NCBI GenBank assembly: GCA_947501355.1
Contig: CANMVA010000002.1
Span: forward strand, 248,001-312,000
DNA from: an uncultured Paracoccaceae bacterium
Lineage (GTDB): Bacteria; Pseudomonadota; Alphaproteobacteria; Rhodobacterales; Rhodobacteraceae
Direction of reading: 5' to 3'
Length of the DNA: 64,000 bases
Part shown: positions 9,086 to 19,822 of the stretch, one piece after another
Numbering within the stretch: position 1 is the stretch's first letter
Layout of the letters: each line of letters starts with the position of its first letter
The notes under the pieces: model-generated
The model's database searches: none
Seen by the model: the letters and a program-made list of their open reading frames with translations, nothing else
What the model was told of the DNA's origin: nothing
Program-made: the position numbers and the translations under genes

Positions 9086-11301
9086 TAAAAGCTCTGCGGG
9101 TCGATATCTATCGATAGGCGAACAGTGCCGGGGATTTTGAACTGGGCAACCCATTTTTGCAGGGCGCTTTGTAAGGGCGCGCCTTTCTCAGCTTTCACCA
9201 AAAGGCGCACCCGGTGGCGTCCCCTGATCCGCGCAATCGGCGCAGCGGCGGGCCCGAAGACCTGCGCGCCGATGGCGTGGAGCGGTGTGATCTCGCGCGC
9301 CATGGCGCCGCCGAGATCGAAGACTTCCTGCACGTTAGGACTGCTCAAAACGATCCCGGCCATGCGCCCGTAAGGCGGGACGCCCACATGCTGGCGTTCA
9401 CGGGCTTCGGCTTGCCAGAAGCCTTCCTCATCCCCCGACAGAATCGCGCGGATCACGGGGTGTTCGGGCTGATAGGTTTGCAGCAGCGCCGTGCCTTTCT
9501 TTTCGGCCCGCCCGGCGCGACCAGCAACTTGGCGCATGAGTTGAAACGTGCGTTCAGCTGCGCGCAGGTCGGAGCCTTGCAGACCCAGATCGGCGTCGAT
9601 GACCCCCACCAATGTCAGCAGTGGAAAGTTGTGGCCCTTGGCGACCAGTTGCGTGCCGATGATGATGTCGGCCTCGCCTGCGGCGATCACCTCGATCTGC
9701 TCTTTCAGCGCGCGGGCAGAGCCGAAGAGGTCGGACGAGAGGACGGCGACGCGGGCGTCGGGGAAAAGCTCTTTGGTTTCCTCGGCCAAGCGTTCCACAC
9801 CGGGGCCGACGGGGGCGAGCTTGCCTTCGACCTCGCAAGATGGGCAGGCTTCCGGCATCGGTTTCGTCTCGCCGCATTGGTGGCACATGAGGCGCTTGAG
9901 AAAGCGGTGTTCTACCATCCGCGCGTCGCAGTGATCGCAGCCGATCTGGTGGCCGCAGGCCCGGCAGATCGTGACGGGCGCATAGCCGCGGCGGTTGATG
10001 AAGAGGAGTGCTTGCTCGCCTTTTTCGACGCGGGCCTGCACCTCGCTTTGTAGCGTCGGAGAAATCCAGCGGGTGCCGGGAAGGTTCTCCAACCGCATGT
10101 CCAGCGCGCGCATGTCGGGCATCACGGCCTCGCCGAAACGCGAGGTGAGTTCCAGCTTGGTGTACTTGCCCGCCTCCGCATTGGCCCAGCTTTCCAGCGA
10201 CGGCGTGGCAGAGGCCAGCACTACATGTGCGCCGCAGATCGAGGCGCGCAGGACGGCCATGTCGCGCGCGTTATAGAGCACCCCGTCTTCTTGTTTGTAA
10301 GAGGTATCGTGCTCCTCATCCACGACGACAAGGCCAAGGTCCTGATAGGGCAGGAACAGCGCGGAACGCGCGCCGACGACCAGTTGCGCGCTGCCCTGCC
10401 CAACCATTTTCCACGCGCGGCGACGTTCGGTCATGGTGACGCCGGAGTGCCATTCGGCGGGTTTTGCCCCGAACCGCGCCTCGACACGGGTCAGGAATTC
10501 GGCGGTCAAGGCGATCTCGGGGAGCAGGACAAGCGCTTGGCGGCCTTGCTTGAGGCATTCGGCGACGGATTCCAGATAGACTTCCGTCTTGCCCGATCCG
10601 GTGACGCCTTTCAGCAAGGTCGTGCCGTACGTACCAGAGGCGACGGCCTGCTTCAAAGCCGCTACGCCTGAGGCCTGATCTTCGGTCAGGTTTTTGCTCG
10701 GCAACGCGGGGTCGAGCATCGGGTACGGCGTGTCGCGCGGCGCGTCTTCTTCGCGGACGGCCCCTTGTTTTACCAAGCCTTTGACGACCGAAGATGTAAC
10801 CCCCGCCATGTCGGACAGCTCTTTGAGCGTGAAAGACAGCCCGCCATAGTCGCTGAGTATCTCCAATACCTTTGTGCGCGCAGCCGTCACTCGATCCGGT
10901 GCACCCGTCCCCATTCGGTAGACTTTCCGCATCGACGGCGGGTCGCTGAGCCCCGGAGCACGGGTGGCCAGCCGCAGCATCGCAGTCATCGGCGTCAGCG
11001 TGTAATCCGCCGCACGGCGTAGAAAGAGCATCATCTCTTCGCGCATCGGCGCGGCGTCCAGGACCCGCGTCACCGCGCGGATTTTCGAGCGGTCATAATC
11101 GCCTTTGCCCGGCCCCCAGACCACACCCAGCACCTTGCGCGGGCCTAACGGCACCTCGACAAATGCGCCCAGAAAGCAGCCGCCTTCGGGCGCTTTGTAG
11201 TCCAGCAAACGGTCCAGCGGCTGCGTTGTCAGCACGCCCACCAGTTCGCCTTCGTCAAAGAATGACCGCTCGTCCACGCGCTTCTCCGCTTTGGGGTTCA
11301 C
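9082..11301 (-). CDS. priA: PriA, primosomal replication restart helicase
   Basis: About 739 residues. A 3'-5' DNA helicase that reloads the replisome at stalled or recombined forks. Visible parts: an N-terminal 3' DNA-binding domain ([21 protein letters not shown]); helicase lobe 1 with Walker [12 protein letters not shown] and the DEEH box [11 protein letters not shown]; a zinc-binding insert with paired cysteines ([21 protein letters not shown]); and lobe 2 with [12 protein letters not shown]. The start is GTG at 11301 or GTG at 11277. Extension upstream would run into the tal start region. Divergent from transaldolase. Confidence 0.93.
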   Translation of the reverse strand: MNPKAEKRVDERSFFDEGELVGVLTTQPLDRLLDYKAPEGGCFLGAFVEVPLGPRKVLGVVWGPGKGDYDRSKIRAVTRVLDAAPMREEMMLFLRRAADYTLTPMTAMLRLATRAPGLSDPPSMRKVYRMGTGAPDRVTAARTKVLEILSDYGGLSFTLKELSDMAGVTSSVVKGLVKQGAVREEDAPRDTPYPMLDPALPSKNLTEDQASGVAALKQAVASGTYGTTLLKGVTGSGKTEVYLESVAECLKQGRQALVLLPEIALTAEFLTRVEARFGAKPAEWHSGVTMTERRRAWKMVGQGSAQLVVGARSALFLPYQDLGLVVVDEEHDTSYKQEDGVLYNARDMAVLRASICGAHVVLASATPSLESWANAEAGKYTKLELTSRFGEAVMPDMRALDMRLENLPGTRWISPTLQSEVQARVEKGEQALLFINRRGYAPVTICRACGHQIGCDHCDARMVEHRFLKRLMCHQCGETKPMPEACPSCEVEGKLAPVGPGVERLAEETKELFPDARVAVLSSDLFGSARALKEQIEVIAAGEADIIIGTQLVAKGHNFPLLTLVGVIDADLGLQGSDLRAAERTFQLMRQVAGRAGRAEKKGTALLQTYQPEHPVIRAILSGDEEGFWQAEARERQHVGVPPYGRMAGIVLSSPNVQEVFDLGGAMAREITPLHAIGAQVFGPAAAPIARIRGRHRVRLLVKAEKGAPLQSALQKWVAQFKIPGTVRLSIDIDPQSFY

Positions 11302-11363
11302 CCCCGGCCCTGAATTCGTTAGACGGTAGCGCAAACAACGCGAACCCGATGAGGACCTGCCCG

Positions 11364-12017
11364 ATGAAGTTCTTTGTAGACACTGCCGAGATTGATGCAA
11401 TCGCCGAACTGAACGATCTGGGCATGGTGGACGGGGTCACAACGAACCCCTCGCTGATCCTGAAATCGGGGCGTGATATTCTGGAAGTCACGAAAGAGAT
11501 TTGTGATCTGGTCGACGGCCCTGTCAGCGCCGAAGTCGTCGCCACGAAAGCCGATGACATGATCGCCGAGGGCCGCAAATTGGCGGAGATCGCGGACAAC
11601 ATCACCGTCAAGCTGCCGCTGACATGGGACGGGCTGAAAGCCTGCAAGGTGCTGTCGGGCGAAGGCAAAATGGTGAATGTGACGCTCTGCTTTTCTGCCA
11701 ATCAGGCGCTGATTGCGGCGAAAGCAGGCGCGACTTTCATCTCGCCGTTCATCGGGCGTCTCGATGATATCAACATCGACGGCATGGACCTGATCGCGGA
11801 CATTCGCACGATCTACGACAATTACGGGTTCGAGACGCAAATCCTTGCGGCCTCCATCCGCACCGTGAACCACGTTCTGGAAAGCGCGCGTATCGGCGCG
11901 GACGTGATGACGGCCCCGCCCGAAGTGATCAAGAAGCTGGCAATGCACCCGCTGACCGACAAGGGCCTTGAAACTTTCTTGGCCGATTGGGCAAAAACAG
12001 GGCAGAAAATCCTGTAA
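11364..12017 (+). CDS. tal: Transaldolase / fructose-6-phosphate aldolase-type enzyme
   Basis: 217 residues, the short (subfamily 3B, FSA-like) transaldolase. It moves a dihydroxyacetone unit between sugar phosphates in the non-oxidative pentose phosphate pathway. The TTNPSLI motif (26-32) and the Schiff-base lysine Lys83 in NITVKLPLT are present, as is the late motif ADVMTAPP. The start at 11364 ([13 protein letters not shown]) matches family length exactly. DUF484 and xerC follow 41 bases downstream on the same strand. Confidence 0.94.
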   Translation: MKFFVDTAEIDAIAELNDLGMVDGVTTNPSLILKSGRDILEVTKEICDLVDGPVSAEVVATKADDMIAEGRKLAEIADNITVKLPLTWDGLKACKVLSGEGKMVNVTLCFSANQALIAAKAGATFISPFIGRLDDINIDGMDLIADIRTIYDNYGFETQILAASIRTVNHVLESARIGADVMTAPPEVIKKLAMHPLTDKGLETFLADWAKTGQKIL

Positions 12018-12058
12018 GGGTCTGTTATAAGCCCTGAAAGACAAAATCCGAGGCCCGC

Positions 12059-12766
12059 ATGAGCAGCAGCCCCCAAATCGACTACACCCTGCGGGACAAG
12101 ATCATCGCAGCACCGGAAGTCATTCTGGAAGACCCTGACGTGATGGCCGCCCTGATCGCCGCGAATGAGCGCGCGATGGGCAGCAATATCGTCGATCTGC
12201 GCGGCATCGCGATGGAACGGCTTGAGGCGCGTCTGGATCGGTTGGAAGATACGCATCGGTCTGTGATTGCGGCGGCGTATGAGAATTTGGCCGGCACCAA
12301 TCAGGTGCACCGCGCGATCCTGCGGATGCTTGATCCGGTGGAATTTGAGAGCTTTCTGAAGGATCTGGGCGGCGAAGTGGCCGATATCCTGAGGGTGGAT
12401 TGCGTGAAACTGGTGCTGGAGAGTGTGCAAGACGAGACAAGCCCTGCCGTGCAGCGTCTGGGTGACGTTCTGTCGGTGGCCGAACCTGGTGTGATCGATC
12501 AATACATCACCATGGGGCGCAATACGCCTGTTCGCCCAGTCACCCTGCGCCAGGTTCATCCCGAAGCGGATGATCTTTATGGTGAGACAAGCGGTTGGAT
12601 CCGCTCTGAGGCGTGTTTGAAGCTTGATCTGGGCGATGGGCGCCTGCCCGGCATGCTGGCCTTGGGTGCTGAAGACCCCCATCAATTCGCGCCGCAGCAA
12701 GGCACGGACCTTCTGGCCTTCTTTGCTGGCGTCTTTGAACGCGCCATGCGGCGCTGGCTGGCGTGA
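12059..12766 (+). CDS. DUF484 family protein
   Basis: 235 residues, soluble. It matches DUF484, a GAF-like domain family that recurs upstream of xerC. An N-terminal helix-rich region (FILEDPDV-like, here VILEDPDVMAALIAAN; then DLRGIAMERLEARLDRLEDTHRSVIA) is followed by a GAF-like C-terminal half ending LAFFAGVFERAMRRWLA. The stop overlaps the xerC start by four bases, so translation is coupled. The function is unknown; the constant pairing suggests a role with the recombinase or chromosome-dimer resolution. Confidence 0.88.
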   Translation: MSSSPQIDYTLRDKIIAAPEVILEDPDVMAALIAANERAMGSNIVDLRGIAMERLEARLDRLEDTHRSVIAAAYENLAGTNQVHRAILRMLDPVEFESFLKDLGGEVADILRVDCVKLVLESVQDETSPAVQRLGDVLSVAEPGVIDQYITMGRNTPVRPVTLRQVHPEADDLYGETSGWIRSEACLKLDLGDGRLPGMLALGAEDPHQFAPQQGTDLLAFFAGVFERAMRRWLA

Positions 12767-13683
12767 GCATGATCTCTCCAGCCGCACGCGACGCGCTGGA
12801 GACTTGGCTGACACATCTTGGCTCTCTTGGTGGTGCCGCTGAAAACACGATCACCGCCTACCGCACCGATGTTCTGGGCTTTCTGGCCTTCATGACCCAG
12901 CATCACGGGGAAACACAGGGCCTCGCCCCTTTGTCGAAAATCACCATCAGCGATATGCGCAGCTGGATGGCTCATCAGCGCGGGCGCGGCGTTGGCGCGC
13001 GGTCTCTGGCGCGCTCCCTGTCTGCTGTGAAATCCTTCTACACATGGCTGGCAGAGCGCGAGGGGTTTGAGCCCACCGCCGTGCTCTCCACCCGCGCACC
13101 GAAATTCACCAAGAAGCTCCCTCGCCCGCTCGCCGAAGACGCCGCAAAGGCCATGATCGACACGGTCGAATTGCAGTCGATGAAAGACTGGGTCGCGGCA
13201 CGGGATCAGGCCGTGGTCACGCTGCTATATGGTTGCGGGTTGCGCATCTCCGAAGCGCTTGGGCTGATGGGGCGCGACGCCCCGCTGCCCGAAACACTGC
13301 GGATCAAGGGCAAAGGCGGCAAGGAGAGGGTCGTCCCGGTCCTGCCCGCCGCGCGCCAAGCGGTTGAGCGCTATCTTGCGCTCTGCCCCCACCCAATGGA
13401 ACCTGACGCGCCTTTGTTTCGGGGCGTGCGCGGCGGCAAGCTGGCCCCGCGCGCCATTCAACAGGTGATGGCGCAGGCGCGGATGCAGCTTGGCCTGCCC
13501 TCGACCGCGACGCCCCATGCCATGCGGCATTCTTTTGCGACGCATCTGCTGTCCGCAGGGGGCGATCTGCGGGCTATTCAGGAGTTGTTGGGCCACGCTT
13601 CTCTTTCGACCACGCAGGCTTACACGGCCGTCGATACCGCGCGGTTGATGGAGGTCTATGAGAAGACCCACCCGAAAGCGTAG
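12763..13683 (+). CDS. xerC: XerC, tyrosine recombinase
   Basis: 306 residues. With XerD it resolves chromosome dimers at dif. An N-terminal SAM-like core-binding domain (about 10-105) precedes the catalytic domain with a full set of residues: Arg161 (GLRISEAL), Lys184/187 (KGKGGKER), His252-x-x-Arg255 (HAMRHSFATHLL), His278 (LLGHASLSTT) and nucleophile Tyr287 (QAYTAVD). The context after DUF484 and the absence of any integrase-type neighbours point to the housekeeping enzyme, not an integron or prophage recombinase. Confidence 0.94.
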   Translation: MSMISPAARDALETWLTHLGSLGGAAENTITAYRTDVLGFLAFMTQHHGETQGLAPLSKITISDMRSWMAHQRGRGVGARSLARSLSAVKSFYTWLAEREGFEPTAVLSTRAPKFTKKLPRPLAEDAAKAMIDTVELQSMKDWVAARDQAVVTLLYGCGLRISEALGLMGRDAPLPETLRIKGKGGKERVVPVLPAARQAVERYLALCPHPMEPDAPLFRGVRGGKLAPRAIQQVMAQARMQLGLPSTATPHAMRHSFATHLLSAGGDLRAIQELLGHASLSTTQAYTAVDTARLMEVYEKTHPKA

Positions 13684-13687
13684 AGCC

Positions 13688-14180
13688 CTACGTCGCCGCC
13701 TCGGCATTGTCTTTACCGATCTCATCCAGATGTTTCTGCAGCGCCAACTCATTCAGCGATCCCAGCGGCAAACTTGTAAAGATCGAGATTCGACTTCGCA
13801 GCATCCGGTATGTCTTTGAAAAGGCCTGACGTTTTACCGCATCCGGCCCTTCGGCCTTCACCGGGTCCGGCACGCCCCAATGGGCCGTCATCGGCTGACC
13901 GGGCCAGAACGGGCATTCCTCGGCCGCGGCATTGTCACAAACGGTAAAGACAAAATCCATCTGAGGCGCATCGGGGCCCGCGAACTCGTCCCAGCTTTTG
14001 GAGCGCGCGAAGCTGGTGTCGTGGTTCAGCCCTTTGAGCAAATCAAGCGTATAGGGATTCGGAGCCGCGCCGGGCTTTGAACTTGCCAATCCCCTCGCGG
14101 TTCATGATCGCTTCGGCAATCAGCGAGCGGGCGGAATTGCCGGTGCACAGGAACAATACATTGTAGACATCTTTAGTCAT
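13688..14180 (-). pseudogene. arsC: Arsenate reductase / low-MW phosphatase-type ArsC, frameshifted
   Basis: The two halves lie in different frames. From ATG 14180 the first frame reads MTKDVYNVLFLCTGNSARSL with the catalytic P-loop CTGNSARS (Cys12) and continues to GKFKA before running into a stop near 14050. The second frame, open to 13688, supplies the rest (NPYTLDLLKGLNHDTSFARS, CDNAAAEECPFWPGQPM, WGVPDP). By comparison with the family about 11 residues are expected between the two matching ends but only 13 bases are present. A loss of about 20 bases, between two GCC triplets, explains the shift. The rest looks undamaged, so the mutation is recent, or it is a sequencing or assembly error. 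Confidence 0.85.
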
Positions 14181-14224
14181 TCAAGCCTCCCATAAGGCGC
14201 GACCGTGCAGCATCTGCAACGGCC

Positions 14225-14256
14225 ATCAATTTATCCATATATCCAGATATATTGAT
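14225..14256. promoter_or_regulatory. ArsR-like palindromic operator upstream of arsC
   Basis: A 32-bp imperfect palindrome with outer arms ATCAAT / ATTGAT and an AT-rich core of ATAT repeats, 45 bases before the arsC start. Its form fits ArsR/SmtB-type operators, which are AT-rich interrupted dyads. No arsR gene is in the window, so a regulator would have to act from elsewhere. Confidence 0.5.
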
Positions 14257-14374
14257 AGAATCGCGCGCTGTGCAAGACTATTCTCACACCCTGCCCAAGA
14301 CCGGCGCCCACCTGCCTCCCCTCGGCCCGCCTCACCCCATTGCCATTTTGCGCGTGTTCCGGCATCACCGCCTG

Positions 14375-15070
14375 ATGCTTTTGCGTTTTCAGGCCCTGTC
14401 CGTCCATCTTCTCACCGCCTCCGGCGCAGTCTTTGCGATGCTCGCCATGCTGGCCGCGGTGGAGGAGAAATGGAGCCTGATGTTCTTGTGGCTGGTGGTG
14501 GCCTTCGCCGTGGACGGCATCGACGGACCGCTGGCGCGCAAATACCATGTGAAGGTGAATGCGCCGCAATTTGACGGGGTCTTGTTGGACCTGATCATCG
14601 ACTATTTGACTTACGTGTTCATCCCCGCCTACGCGCTGTTCAAGTCAGGGCTGTTGCCGGGTTGGACGGGGTGGTTTGCGATCATCCTCATCACCTTTGC
14701 CTCGGCGATGTATTTTGCCGATACGCGGATGAAGACAAAGGACAATTCCTTTTCCGGCTTTCCCGGATGCTGGAACATGCTGGTATTGGTGCTTTTCGCG
14801 ACTCAGCCGAATTTCTGGGTCACGACCTTCATCGTCGCGGCATTGGCTGTGGCGATGTTCCTGCCTTTGAAGTTTATCCACCCCGTGCGCACGGCCCGCT
14901 GGCGCGTGGTGTCGTTGCCCATGGCGCTGGCCTGGACGGTTTTTGCAGGCTGGGCGGCCTGGGTGGATTTCTACCCCAACAGCTGGGCGCATTGGGGGTT
15001 GGTGGCGACGAGCATCTACCTGATGCTCGCCGGTATCGCGCAGCAGCTTTTCCCGCCGCGCAAGACCTAG
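14375..15070 (+). CDS. pcs: Pcs, phosphatidylcholine synthase
   Basis: About 231 residues. A membrane CDP-alcohol phosphotransferase that condenses choline with CDP-diacylglycerol, a route found in alphaproteobacteria. The signature DG-x2-AR-x8-G-x3-D-x3-D is present as [12 protein letters not shown] followed by [12 protein letters not shown]. About seven hydrophobic segments follow. The start is set at the ATG giving [18 protein letters not shown], which lines up with the family; an in-frame ATG at 14252 would start inside the arsC operator. The stop overlaps that of the convergent ileS. Confidence 0.88.
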   Translation: MLLRFQALSVHLLTASGAVFAMLAMLAAVEEKWSLMFLWLVVAFAVDGIDGPLARKYHVKVNAPQFDGVLLDLIIDYLTYVFIPAYALFKSGLLPGWTGWFAIILITFASAMYFADTRMKTKDNSFSGFPGCWNMLVLVLFATQPNFWVTTFIVAALAVAMFLPLKFIHPVRTARWRVVSLPMALAWTVFAGWAAWVDFYPNSWAHWGLVATSIYLMLAGIAQQLFPPRKT

Positions 15071-17982
15071 CTGAGCGCGCTGTCGCAGCGCCCGCAGACG
15101 CCCGGATGGGTATGGCTGCCAACATCCGGCAGGATCTTCCAACACCGCTGACATTTCTGGCCTTCGGCTTTCGCAAAGACCACCGCAACGCCGTCGCTGC
15201 CCTCGACGCGGAACGCAGCGTCGGGCGCAGGATCGGTCGAAACCGTGATGTCTGAGGTGATGCAGATATCGTCGAACGGCACGGTGGCCAGCACCTCTGC
15301 CGCCGCGGCATCCACATGCACAACCGGAGCCGCCTCCAGCGACGCCCCGATTGTTTTCTCGCGCCGCTCCACCTCCAGCGCGCCGGTCACAACACGACGC
15401 ACCTTGCGGATCGTAGCCCATTTCGCGGCCAAAGCCTCATCGCGCCAATCGGCGGGTGTGTCGGGGATATCTGTCAAGTGGATCGAGCTGTCTTCGCCCG
15501 GGAATCGCTCCAGCCAGACCTCTTCCATGGTGAAGACCAACACGGGTGCCAGCCATGTGGTCAGGCGGTGGAACAGGATGTCCAGCACGGTGCGCGCCGC
15601 ACGCCGCCGCTCGGTATCGCCGTCGCAATACAAAGCGTCCTTGCGAACGTCGAAATAGAACGCCGACAGGTCGACAGTTGCGAAAGTGAAGACCGCTTGG
15701 AACACGCCCTGGAAGTCGTATTTTGCATAGCCCTCGCGGACCACCTGATCCAGCTCGGCCAGACGGTGCAGCACCCAGCGCTCCAGTTCCGGCATGTCGG
15801 CGGGCTCGACGCGATCGGCCTCGCTGAAATCAGCCAGAGAGCCCAGCAGGAAGCGCATCGTGTTGCGCAAACGGCGATAGCTATCGGCCGTGCCTTTCAG
15901 GATTTCCGGCCCGATCCGCTGGTCATTGGTGTAGTCGGTCTGCGCCACCCAGAGCCGCAGGATATCCGCGCCATATTGCTTGACGACCGTTTCCGGCACG
16001 ATGGTATTGCCCAGCGACTTGGACATCTTCATGCCCTTCTCGTCCAGCGTGAAGCCGTGGGTCAGCACCCCGCGATAGGGTGCGCGCCCCTTGGTGCCAC
16101 AGGCTTGCAACATCGAGGAATGGAACCACCCGCGATGCTGGTCGGTGCCTTCGAGATAGAGATCGGCGAGACCGTCTTCCGAGCCATCCTCCCGGTCGCG
16201 CAGGACAAAAGCGTGGGTGGACCCGCTATCAAACCACACATCGAGAATGTCGATGACCTGCTCCCACTCATCGGCGACGTAATCGTTGCCGAGGAACCGC
16301 TCTTTCGCGCCGTCCTGATACCACGCGTCCGCACCTTCGGCCTCGAACGCCTCCAGAATGCGGGCATTCACCGCCGGATCGCGCAGCAGGTAATCCTCAT
16401 CCGTGGGCTTCGCGCCAACCTTCACGAAACAGGTCAGCGGCACGCCCCAGGCACGCTGACGCGAGAGCACCCAATCGGGCCGCGCCTCGATCATCGAATA
16501 GAGCCGGTTGCGGCCTGTCTGCGGCGTCCATGTGACCAACTGGTCAATAGAGGTCAGCGCCCGCTCGCGGATCGTTTCACCATAGGTATCCTGCCCATCG
16601 CCCACCTTTTGGTCGATGGCCGCAAACCACTGAGGCCGGTTCAGACGGATCACCGGCGCTTTGGAGCGCCAGCTATGGGCATCCGAAATCGTCAGGCGAC
16701 GGGTTGCGATCACCGCGCCCACCTCTTTCAGCTTGTCGATGACAACCCGGTTCGCCTTGCCGGGCTTGCCGTTGGGCTGGATGATCTTCTCTCCCGCGAA
16801 GAACGGCAGGTCTTCGCGGTAAGAACTGTCATCCAGAATATTGAACGTCATCGGCAGTTTGTGCTTCACGCCGATGGCATAGTCGTCATCGCCGTGGCTG
16901 GGCGCGGTGTGGACAAAGCCTGTCCCTGCATCATCGGTCACATGATCGCCGGGCAGGAGCGGCACGTCGAAATCCCACTCGCCATCTGCACCCTCGACCC
17001 CGCGTAGCGGATGGGCGCAGGTGATCCCGGCCAGTTCCGCGGGCGACACCGTGTCCAAACGGCGATACATCGACGGCTCTAACCGCGCGGCGCTCAGCGC
17101 TTCTTCGGCCAACTCGTCGGCCAGCAAATACCGATCCCCGATAGAAACCCAGCATTCCACGGGCCGCCCCGTCACCTCGTAAAGCCCATACGAAATCTCT
17201 GGTCCGAAACAGATCGCGCGGTTCTGCGGGATCGTCCAGGGGGTCGTCGTCCAGATCACGACCTGGGTTTTCGCCTTTGTAAAAATATCCACATCCGACG
17301 CCACCACTGGGAACTTCACCCAGATCGCATCGGTCTGACGGTCGTGGTACTCGACCTCGGCTTCCGCCAGCGCGGTCTTCTCGACCGGGGACCACATCAC
17401 AGGCTTAGATCCCTGATAAAGCACACCGCTCATCAGGAACTTCTGAAATTCCTCGGCAATCACGCGCTCGGCGTGAAAATCCATCGTGAGGTACGGCTTG
17501 GACCATTTGCCCGTCACGCCCAGACGTTTGAATTCATCGCGCTGAATGTCGATCCAGCCAGCCGCGAAATCGCGGCATTCGCGGCGGAACTCCACCACCG
17601 GCACGGCATCCTTGTCGCGACCCTTCTGGCGGTATTTCTCTTCGATCTTCCACTCGATGGGCAGACCGTGGCAATCCCAACCGGGGATATAGCGCGCGTC
17701 CTTGCCCATCATCTGCTGGGACCGCACGACCATATCCTTGAGGATTTTGTTCAGTGCGTGACCGATATGCAGATGGCCGTTGGCATAGGGCGGGCCGTCA
17801 TGCAGCGTGAACGGGGCACGGCCAGATGCCTTCTCCCGCAGCTTGTCGTAAATCCCGATCTTGGCCCAGCGCTCAAGCCATTCTGGCTCGCGCTTGGGCA
17901 GTCCCGCACGCATCGGGAAATCGGTTTTCGGCAGGTTCAGCGTGTCTTTGTAGTCGGGGGCGTCGGGCGTCTCGGCGGCCAT
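15067..17982 (-). CDS. ileS: Isoleucyl-tRNA synthetase
   Basis: 971 residues. Charges tRNA-Ile with isoleucine. It has the class I HIGH motif as [18 protein letters not shown], a CP1 editing domain in the middle, the KMSKS motif ([11 protein letters not shown]), an anticodon-binding domain and a C-terminal zinc cluster ([20 protein letters not shown]). Full length and intact. It stands alone on the minus strand with 218 bases upstream before a double-hairpin terminator. No T-box leader was seen, as expected for a proteobacterium. Confidence 0.97.
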   Translation of the reverse strand: MAAETPDAPDYKDTLNLPKTDFPMRAGLPKREPEWLERWAKIGIYDKLREKASGRAPFTLHDGPPYANGHLHIGHALNKILKDMVVRSQQMMGKDARYIPGWDCHGLPIEWKIEEKYRQKGRDKDAVPVVEFRRECRDFAAGWIDIQRDEFKRLGVTGKWSKPYLTMDFHAERVIAEEFQKFLMSGVLYQGSKPVMWSPVEKTALAEAEVEYHDRQTDAIWVKFPVVASDVDIFTKAKTQVVIWTTTPWTIPQNRAICFGPEISYGLYEVTGRPVECWVSIGDRYLLADELAEEALSAARLEPSMYRRLDTVSPAELAGITCAHPLRGVEGADGEWDFDVPLLPGDHVTDDAGTGFVHTAPSHGDDDYAIGVKHKLPMTFNILDDSSYREDLPFFAGEKIIQPNGKPGKANRVVIDKLKEVGAVIATRRLTISDAHSWRSKAPVIRLNRPQWFAAIDQKVGDGQDTYGETIRERALTSIDQLVTWTPQTGRNRLYSMIEARPDWVLSRQRAWGVPLTCFVKVGAKPTDEDYLLRDPAVNARILEAFEAEGADAWYQDGAKERFLGNDYVADEWEQVIDILDVWFDSGSTHAFVLRDREDGSEDGLADLYLEGTDQHRGWFHSSMLQACGTKGRAPYRGVLTHGFTLDEKGMKMSKSLGNTIVPETVVKQYGADILRLWVAQTDYTNDQRIGPEILKGTADSYRRLRNTMRFLLGSLADFSEADRVEPADMPELERWVLHRLAELDQVVREGYAKYDFQGVFQAVFTFATVDLSAFYFDVRKDALYCDGDTERRRAARTVLDILFHRLTTWLAPVLVFTMEEVWLERFPGEDSSIHLTDIPDTPADWRDEALAAKWATIRKVRRVVTGALEVERREKTIGASLEAAPVVHVDAAAAEVLATVPFDDICITSDITVSTDPAPDAAFRVEGSDGVAVVFAKAEGQKCQRCWKILPDVGSHTHPGVCGRCDSALS

Positions 17983-18155
17983 GTCAGGCGTCCTTTAACG
18001 TGGGAATATCAGGGAGGGGCGGCGCGAGGTCTCGAACGCCTGAAACCCGGCGGCTCAAGAGATCAGAGCGCCGGGGATATAATTCGGATAATGATCGCGA
18101 ATATCAACATGGCGCTGCTTATAAGAGCCCCAATCGCCCGGCACAAGCGCGACCC

Positions 18156-18201
18156 AAAAGCGTTACCGAAGGCTTTTCAAAATTCCTTCCCAAAGGAATT
18201 T
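18156..18201 (-). terminator. Double-hairpin terminator after the cNMP-binding oxidoreductase gene
   Basis: Two adjacent stems: AAAAGC / GCTTTT (18156-18177, 10-base loop) and AAATTCCTT / AAGGAATTT (18180-18201, 4-base loop), the latter overlapping the stop codon. On the minus strand the T-rich arms fit a terminator. The layout resembles the three-copy double-hairpin repeat elsewhere in the window, but the sequence differs. Confidence 0.6.
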
Positions 18202-19819
18202 AGTCCCGGTTCACATGTTTCCAAACTTTCGAGATCACGACCGACCCTTCGCCCACCGCGCTCGCCACCCGTTTGACCGAGCCTGCGCGCACATCCCCCA
18301 CCGCAAATATCCCCGGATGCGAGGTTTCATAAGACGAGGACACGCCCACGGACGCGCCCGTCTTCACAAAGCCCTTTTCATCCAACGCGACCTGACCCGA
18401 CAGCCAGTCTGTGTTCGGTGCCGCACCGACCATGATGAACGCCGCACGCGACGCGATGTCCCAATCCTGCCCGCTGGCCTTGTCGCGAATGGTCACGCGC
18501 TCCAGATGATCCTCGCCATGCAGCGCCTTCATCTCGGTCCGGTAGTGGATCGTGATGTTCGGATCAGCCTCAAGTCGGGACAGCAGGTAATCCGACATGG
18601 ATGCCGCCAGGGACGACCCGCGCACCAACACATGCACATGGCGCGCCGTCCGACTGAGGAACATCGCCGCCTGACCCGCAGAGTTGCCACCGCCGATCAC
18701 CACAACCTCCGTGTCGCGACAATAGCGCGCTTCGATATCGGTGGCGGCGTAATAGACACCAACCCCTTCCATCGCCTCCAGGTTCTCCAGAGGAAGCCGC
18801 CGATACTGCACGCCTGTCGCCACGATCACCGCCTTGGCGCAGATGATATCACCACGCTCCAGCGTGACGCAGAACACACCGTCCTCGCGCTGCTCCAGCT
18901 TGGCGGCCCGGCGCGGCACCGCAAAGCGCGTGCCGAATTTCATGGCCTGGACCTCACCGCGCCAGACAAGATCAGCGCCGCTAATGCCGGTTGGAAACCC
19001 CATGTAATTCTCGATCCGGCTCGACGTGCCCGCCTGCCCGCCAATCGTCAGATCCTCGATCACCAGCGCATGAAGGCCCTCAGCCCCCGCATAGACCCCT
19101 GCGGCAACACCGGCAGGGCCGCCGCCCACGATCAGCACGTCGAAAACCTCGTCTTCCGCGATATCCAGATCGAGCCCAAGTAGCTTGGCGATGCCCGAAG
19201 GCGTCGCATCCTCAACCACCTGGGTCTTGCCAAAAATCACCGCTGGCTCCGCTTTACCAATATGGCATTGATGCGCCACGGCCTCCGCCTCGTGCTCATC
19301 CAGAGACAGGGATCGGAACGGGATGCGGTTGCGCCCGGCAAAAGCGGCGATCCGGCGGATATCGCGATCCACCTCCGCCCCGATCAGCGTGAGGCTGGCG
19401 TCACCGCTTTCCAACAAGCGCCGTCTGCGCGCGGCAAAGACCGTCACGATGATATCGCTCATCTCTGGAATGTCGGACATCAGCCGCAGCATGTCCTCGC
19501 GCGGCACGCAGAGCAGACGGCTGGGTTGCACGACCCGCGCACTCATCACCGCGTTGCCGCCATTGAGAAAGCTGATCTCGCCAAAAAACTGCGTTGGGCC
19601 AAGGGAGCCGCTGCCATAGCGCCCGCCCGTGCGTGCATCAATCGCCTCAACCTCACCTTCGACGACGTAATAAAACGTGGTGATCGGCGCACCCAGCTCC
19701 GAGATCAGATCGCCGGGCTCAAACGTTTTCTCCTCGCCCACGCGGCGCATGGCACGGACGTGATCCTCATGCAGCGGCGTGCGGATCATCGTCTGCAGAT
19801 CAGGGGCCATTCGGTCCAT
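18200..19819 (-). CDS. Cyclic-nucleotide-binding / thioredoxin-reductase-like fusion flavoprotein
   Basis: 539 residues in three modules. Residues 15-130 form a cNMP-binding fold (FEPGDLISELGAP, FFGEISFLNGG). Residues 140-215 look like a Grx/Trx-fold domain without cysteines. Residues 225-539 are a thioredoxin-reductase-type flavoprotein with FAD motif IVGGGPAGVAA (230-240), GGQAGTSSRIENY, NAD(P) motif VIGGGNSAGQA (374-384) and a C-terminal FAVGDVRAGSVKR. Where thioredoxin reductases carry CATC, this protein reads YYAATDIE (357-364), so it cannot reduce thioredoxin by the usual route. It starts three bases after the TIGR01620 gene and is the last gene of that operon. The substrate is unknown. 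Confidence 0.88.
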   Translation of the reverse strand: MDRMAPDLQTMIRTPLHEDHVRAMRRVGEEKTFEPGDLISELGAPITTFYYVVEGEVEAIDARTGGRYGSGSLGPTQFFGEISFLNGGNAVMSARVVQPSRLLCVPREDMLRLMSDIPEMSDIIVTVFAARRRRLLESGDASLTLIGAEVDRDIRRIAAFAGRNRIPFRSLSLDEHEAEAVAHQCHIGKAEPAVIFGKTQVVEDATPSGIAKLLGLDLDIAEDEVFDVLIVGGGPAGVAAGVYAGAEGLHALVIEDLTIGGQAGTSSRIENYMGFPTGISGADLVWRGEVQAMKFGTRFAVPRRAAKLEQREDGVFCVTLERGDIICAKAVIVATGVQYRRLPLENLEAMEGVGVYYAATDIEARYCRDTEVVVIGGGNSAGQAAMFLSRTARHVHVLVRGSSLAASMSDYLLSRLEADPNITIHYRTEMKALHGEDHLERVTIRDKASGQDWDIASRAAFIMVGAAPNTDWLSGQVALDEKGFVKTGASVGVSSSYETSHPGIFAVGDVRAGSVKRVASAVGEGSVVISKVWKHVNRD

Positions 19820-19822
19820 GGG

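Noticed and set aside
12763-13683. Integrase of a mobile element
   Set aside because: Length, DUF484 partner and lack of att sites or cargo identify housekeeping XerC.
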